In this document: positions 6,171 to 9,293 of the stretch, one piece after another
How the letters are laid out: each line of letters opens with the position of its first letter
How positions within the stretch are numbered: position 1 is the first letter of the stretch
NCBI GenBank assembly: GCA_003551745.1
Contig: PUNI01000305.1
Span: 1 to 9,293, forward strand
Origin: Paracoccaceae bacterium
GTDB taxonomy: Bacteria; Pseudomonadota; Alphaproteobacteria; Rhodobacterales; Rhodobacteraceae
Direction of reading: 5' to 3'
DNA length: 9,293 nt
The notes under the pieces: generated by a model
Told to the model about the DNA's origin: nothing
What the model saw: only the letters and a program-made list of their open reading frames with translations
Database searches by the model: none
Position numbers and translations under genes: made by a program

Positions 6171-6178
6171 GGGAGAGG
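6171..6178 (+). promoter_or_regulatory. Ribosome binding site fixing the dehydrogenase start
   Basis: GGGAGAGG precedes the ATG at 6183, with its GGGAG part 7 nt away. This supports starting the protein at MQIADSAAIVTG, the normal distance from the N-terminus to the Rossmann glycine motif, rather than at ATGs up to 222 bp further upstream. Confidence 0.7.
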
Positions 6179-6182
6179 CCTT

Positions 6183-6938
6183 ATGCAGATCGCCGATAGC
6201 GCCGCCATCGTCACCGGCGCCGCCTCCGGCCTCGGGGCGGCGACGGCCCGCGCGCTCCGCATCGCCGGCGCGGGAGTGACCGTTTTCGACCGGGATGCCG
6301 AGGCCGGCCGCGCGCTGGCCGACGAGATCGGCGCCGGTTTTGCCGAGGTGGACGTGACCGATGCGGGCTCCGTCGCCGAGGGCGTGCAGGCGGCGCTGGC
6401 CGGCATGGGCCGCCTCACGGCCTGCATCAACTGCGCCGGCATCGCCACGGCCGCCCGCACCCTCGGCCGCGACGGTGCCCATGACCTCGCCGCCTTCAAC
6501 CGGACGGTGGCGATCAACCTGTCGGGCAGCTTCAACGTCGCCCGGCTGGCGGCCGAGGCCATGGCCCGCAACGATCCCGACGCCGACGGCGAGCGGGGCG
6601 TCATCGTGCACACGGCCTCGATCGCGGCCTATGACGGCCAGAGAGGCCAAGCGGCCTATGCCGCCTCCAAGGCCGGGGTGACGGGGCTGGTGCTGCCGAT
6701 GGCGCGCGATCTGGCCAGCCTGGGCATCCGCGTCAATGCCATCGCCCCGGGCGTGTTCCGCACCCCGATGCTGGAGGGGCTGGGCCAGGAAGTCATGGAC
6801 GGGTTGGCCGCCGACGTGCCCTTCCCGCACCGGCTGGGCGATCCGGCGGAATTCGCGCGCGCCGTCTGCTTCATCCTCGAATGCGGCTATCTCAACGCCG
6901 CCACGATCCGGCTCGACGGCGGTTTGCGCATGCGCTGA
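6183..6938 (+). CDS. HSD10-like short-chain dehydrogenase, probable 3-hydroxyacyl-CoA dehydrogenase
   Basis: The 251-residue protein has all classical SDR marks: TGAASGLG (11-18) for the dinucleotide, Asp36 at the end of the second strand favouring NAD over NADP, NCAG (83-86), Asn112, catalytic Ser146 and YAASK (159-163) with Tyr159 and Lys163. The C-terminal third, including ARDLASLGIRVNAIAPG (174-190), VPFPHRLGDPAEFA (212-225) and IRLDGGLRM (242-250), resembles human HSD17B10 and bacterial relatives closely. That group oxidises (2-methyl-)3-hydroxyacyl-CoA, as in isoleucine and fatty-acid breakdown. The exact substrate is inferred. No acyl-CoA dehydrogenase, thiolase or CoA ligase is next to it. 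It diverges from barrel copy B and converges on uup with 21 bp between stops. Confidence 0.88.
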   Translation: MQIADSAAIVTGAASGLGAATARALRIAGAGVTVFDRDAEAGRALADEIGAGFAEVDVTDAGSVAEGVQAALAGMGRLTACINCAGIATAARTLGRDGAHDLAAFNRTVAINLSGSFNVARLAAEAMARNDPDADGERGVIVHTASIAAYDGQRGQAAYAASKAGVTGLVLPMARDLASLGIRVNAIAPGVFRTPMLEGLGQEVMDGLAADVPFPHRLGDPAEFARAVCFILECGYLNAATIRLDGGLRMR

Positions 6939-6959
6939 GCTGATCGCACGGCCCGGCCG

Positions 6960-8798
6960 TCACGCATCGCGCTCTGCCCGCTCGGCGAGATCGAGCCACT
7001 CCTCCTCCGCCGCTTCGAGGGCCGCCTGACGATCCGCCAGGGCCAGGGTCGCCTGCCGGAACCGCTCTGGCGCACGCCCGAAAAGCTCGGCGTCCGCAAG
7101 GAGTTCCGAGAGCTTGCTGATCTCGGCCGAGAGCCGCTCCATCTTCTCCGGCAAGGCATCGAGCCGGTGCCGCTCGGAGAATGTCAGCGCGGGCGGCGCC
7201 GCGCCCGTGCCCGGAGTGTCACGCTTCACATCCGGCTTGCGTTTTGGGCGGGAAGCCTGTGCTTCGGAACCGATTTCCGAGAACGGCTCACTGCCCCTCT
7301 GGGCCAGCATGTCGCGCCAGCCGCCGGCAAAGACGGTCGCCCGGCCGTCCCCCTCCAGCAGGACGGTGGTCGTCGCCACGCGATCGATGAAGTCGCGGTC
7401 GTGGCTGACGAGGAGGACGGTTCCGGCATACTCTCCCAAAAGCTCCTGCAAAAGATCGAGGGTTTCCACGTCGAGGTCATTGGTGGGCTCGTCGAGCACC
7501 AGAAGATTCGACTCCCGCGCCATGATCCGGGCGAGCAGCAGCCGCGCCTTCTCGCCGCCCGACAGCGCCTTTACCGGCGCCCGGGCCTGGGTCTCGTCGA
7601 AGAGGAAATCCTTCAGATAGCCAATCACATGGCGGGGCCGGCCGCGCACCATCACCTGATCGGCCTGGCCGGGAACCCGCATCACCGGGTCGCCGGTCAG
7701 GTTCTCCCACAGCGAGGCTTCCGCATCGAGACCCGCCCGCGACTGGTCGAAGACGGCGATCTCGAGATTGGTGCCCAGCCGCAGCTCGCCGGCATCGGGC
7801 GCCTCGGCGCCGGTGAGCAGACGCAGCAAGGTGGTCTTTCCGGCCCCGTTCGGCCCGACCAGCGCGATACGGTCCCCGCGCAGCACCCGCAGCGAGAACG
7901 GGCGCAGGATCACCTTGCCGCCATAGGCTTTCGCGATGTCGCGGGCCTCGATCACCTGCTTGCCGGAGACCGGGCCGGACTCCAGCTCCATCGCGGCGGT
8001 GCCCTGGCGGCGGATCAGGGCGGCGCGCTCTTCCCGCAACCCGGCCAGCGCTCGCAGCCGTCCCTGATTGCGCCGCCGCCGCGCGCTGATGCCCTCGACC
8101 GCCCAGCGGGCCTCGCTGCGGATCTTCCGGTCGAGCTTGTGGCGCGCCTCGTCCTCGGCCGCCCAGGTCGCGTCCCGCCAGGCCTCGAAGCCGGCGAAGC
8201 CCTCCTCCCGCCGGCGCACCTGCCCGCGATCGACCCAGAGGGTCGCACGCGACAGGGCGGCCAGAAAGGCGCGGTCATGGCTGATGAGCACGAAGGCGGC
8301 GCGGGCGGCGGCGAGGTGCGCCTCCAGCCAGCGTATGGCCGCGATGTCGAGATGGTTGGTGGGCTCGTCGAGCAGCATGAGTTCGGGTTCTGCCGCAAGA
8401 AGCCGAGCCAGCGCTGCCCGCCGCCGCTCGCCCCCGGACGCGCTGGCGACCGGCAGGGCCGGATCGAACCGCAGCCCGCCGGCCACGCGCTCGATGCGCC
8501 ATGTCTCTCCGGGGCCCAGGCCCTTTGCGGCGAAATCACCTAGCGTCGCGAAGCCGGCGAAATCGGGATCCTGCTCCATGTAGCCGACGGTGGCTCCGGG
8601 CGACAGCGTGCGGCTGCCGGCATCCGGCTCAACCAGCCCGGCCATCACCTTCATCAGGGTCGACTTGCCCGATCCGTTGCGGCCGACAAGCGCCACCCGG
8701 TCGCCGTCGTGAACGATCAGGTCCAGCCCCCAGAACAGCGGCACGCCGCCGAAGCCCAGAGAGACGCCGGAGAGTTGCAGGAGGGGAGCGCGCGCCAT
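6960..8798 (-). CDS. uup: ABC-F family ATPase Uup
   Basis: The 612-residue protein has two ABC ATPase domains and no membrane segments. Domain 1 has Walker A GRNGSGKST (39-47), signature SGGERRR (121-127), Walker B LMLLDE (140-145) and His174. A charged linker follows at about 205-285. Domain 2 has Walker A GPNGAGKTT (315-323), signature LSGGEKAR (412-419), Walker B LLVLDE (432-437) and His466. A low-complexity stretch (about 503-535) leads to a C-terminal coiled coil (about 540-610) typical of Uup. Length matches the family. ABC-F proteins act on ribosomes or nucleic acid rather than transport; Uup is tied to genome stability (transposon precise excision) and translation. The start has no close Shine-Dalgarno site (GGAGG lies about 20 nt away), so expression may depend on coupling to olsB, 31 bp upstream. 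I saw no missing catalytic residue. Confidence 0.93.
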   Translation of the reverse strand: MARAPLLQLSGVSLGFGGVPLFWGLDLIVHDGDRVALVGRNGSGKSTLMKVMAGLVEPDAGSRTLSPGATVGYMEQDPDFAGFATLGDFAAKGLGPGETWRIERVAGGLRFDPALPVASASGGERRRAALARLLAAEPELMLLDEPTNHLDIAAIRWLEAHLAAARAAFVLISHDRAFLAALSRATLWVDRGQVRRREEGFAGFEAWRDATWAAEDEARHKLDRKIRSEARWAVEGISARRRRNQGRLRALAGLREERAALIRRQGTAAMELESGPVSGKQVIEARDIAKAYGGKVILRPFSLRVLRGDRIALVGPNGAGKTTLLRLLTGAEAPDAGELRLGTNLEIAVFDQSRAGLDAEASLWENLTGDPVMRVPGQADQVMVRGRPRHVIGYLKDFLFDETQARAPVKALSGGEKARLLLARIMARESNLLVLDEPTNDLDVETLDLLQELLGEYAGTVLLVSHDRDFIDRVATTTVLLEGDGRATVFAGGWRDMLAQRGSEPFSEIGSEAQASRPKRKPDVKRDTPGTGAAPPALTFSERHRLDALPEKMERLSAEISKLSELLADAELFGRAPERFRQATLALADRQAALEAAEEEWLDLAERAERDA

Positions 8799-8829
8799 GG
8801 CGGCGGGCTAGCCCTGCCTCCGCATCGGG

Positions 8830-9293
8830 TCAAGCACTGGCGGCCGTCGCCCTCAGCCACCGCGCGCGTGCCGCCGGGATCGCCCGGATCTCGAGACCGG
8901 TGAAGACATGCAGCGTGTTCAGATCCGGGTCCACCACGGCGTGGTCCGAGACCCAGCCGCCCATTGCGAGATAGCTGCGCAGAAGGGGCGGCAGCGCGGC
9001 GAGGCCGCTGCGCGGGTTGGCCCGGACGTCGCGCAGGCGTCGGGCGAAGGGAAACACCTTCGGCGCCTTGATCCGGGGCAGCCAGCGCCGCGGGGCGATG
9101 TGCCGCTCCTTCAACAGAACGAAGGCGTCGTGGTGGCGCGCGGCGTCGGTGCCCTCGAAGGACGCGCAGCCGAACAGAAGCTCCACCTGCGCCGCATCCA
9201 CGATGCGCGCCATCGCCGCCCAGGCAAGGCGCAGGATGTCCGGGTCGCCGGCCCGGTCGGGGTGTATGCAGAAGCGCCCCAGTTCGGCGAGGC
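8830..9293 (-). CDS. olsB: Ornithine lipid synthase OlsB (L-ornithine N-alpha-acyltransferase), C-terminal part
   Basis: The frame is open from the right edge to a TGA at 8830-8832, giving 153 visible residues with the N-terminus (roughly 100 residues) outside the window. ELGRFCIHPD near the cut, LLFGCASFEGTD, and LLRSYLAMGGWVSDHAVVD with LNTLHVFTGLEIRAIP near the end are hallmark blocks of the OlsB branch of GNAT-like acyltransferases. OlsB transfers a 3-hydroxyacyl group from acyl-carrier protein to ornithine, giving lyso-ornithine lipid, at the inner face of the cytoplasmic membrane. The second enzyme, OlsA, is not the next gene downstream: uup follows after 31 bp. An ATG at 9213 lies inside the conserved domain and is not the start. 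Confidence 0.9.
   Translation of the reverse strand, partial: LAELGRFCIHPDRAGDPDILRLAWAAMARIVDAAQVELLFGCASFEGTDAARHHDAFVLLKERHIAPRRWLPRIKAPKVFPFARRLRDVRANPRSGLAALPPLLRSYLAMGGWVSDHAVVDPDLNTLHVFTGLEIRAIPAARARWLRATAASA

Noticed and set aside
5961..6182. N-terminal extension of the dehydrogenase by 74 residues
   Set aside because: It would overlap the start of barrel copy B and the promoter region and put the Rossmann motif far from the N-terminus. The ribosome site at 6171-6178 points to 6183.
7475..8378. Repeated stretch TTGGTGGGCTCGTCGAGCA near 7480 and 8355
   Set aside because: Both copies encode the Walker B region (DEPTN) of the two ATPase domains of Uup, so the repeat reflects the internal domain duplication and not a mobile or regulatory element.
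7167..8543. Plus-strand open frame of 458 codons opposite uup
   Set aside because: The opposite strand encodes both ATPase domains intact, and this frame shows no domain, only composition typical of an antisense shadow.
8805..8814. Perfect palindrome GGGCTAGCCC just before uup
   Set aside because: Ten bases with no loop cannot form a useful hairpin, and a palindrome this short is weak evidence for an operator inside a 31-bp gap between probably co-transcribed genes.

Overview
This window reads as ordinary chromosomal DNA from a GC-rich alphaproteobacterium. The order Rhodobacterales is the best guess. It rests on the styles of the ornithine-lipid synthase OlsB, the Uup-type ABC-F ATPase, the MepK/DUF882 endopeptidase and the small 'porin family' barrels, all judged by eye. 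Gene density is high, spacing is tight and both strands are used. I see no integrase, transposase, phage gene, tRNA, rRNA or CRISPR array.

Layout. 1-666 (-) is the 5' part of a YcbB/LdtD-type L,D-transpeptidase. It runs off the left edge through a 37-bp inverted repeat that looks like a fold-back join. 667-1048 is a gene-free divergent control region. 1049-1618 (+) is a Tat-exported MepK-type murein endopeptidase. 1646-2980 (-) is an EnvZ-type membrane sensor kinase with no response regulator in view. 2981-3160 is a divergent promoter region holding a perfect 9-1-9 palindrome just upstream of 3161-4540 (+), a PLP-dependent group II decarboxylase of the aromatic-amino-acid type. 4541-4605 is a convergent junction with two small hairpins. 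4606-5187 (-) and 5387-6037 (-) are paralogous small outer-membrane beta-barrels separated by a strong GC hairpin. 6038-6182 is a divergent promoter region with a TATAAT box inside a palindrome. 6183-6938 (+) is an HSD10-like short-chain dehydrogenase. 6960-8798 (-) is the ABC-F ATPase Uup. 8830-9293 (-) is the C-terminal part of OlsB, cut by the right edge.

How the genes fit together. Much of the window concerns the cell envelope: a predicted maker (L,D-transpeptidase) and a predicted cutter (MepK type) of 3-3 peptidoglycan cross-links face each other, followed by a membrane sensor kinase, two outer-membrane barrels and an ornithine-lipid enzyme. The decarboxylase and the dehydrogenase are metabolic genes with no pathway partners in view. 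I found no convincing new multi-gene system. The points most worth checking are the fold-back repeat at base 1, the decarboxylase operator-like palindrome, the orphan kinase and the diverged barrel pair.
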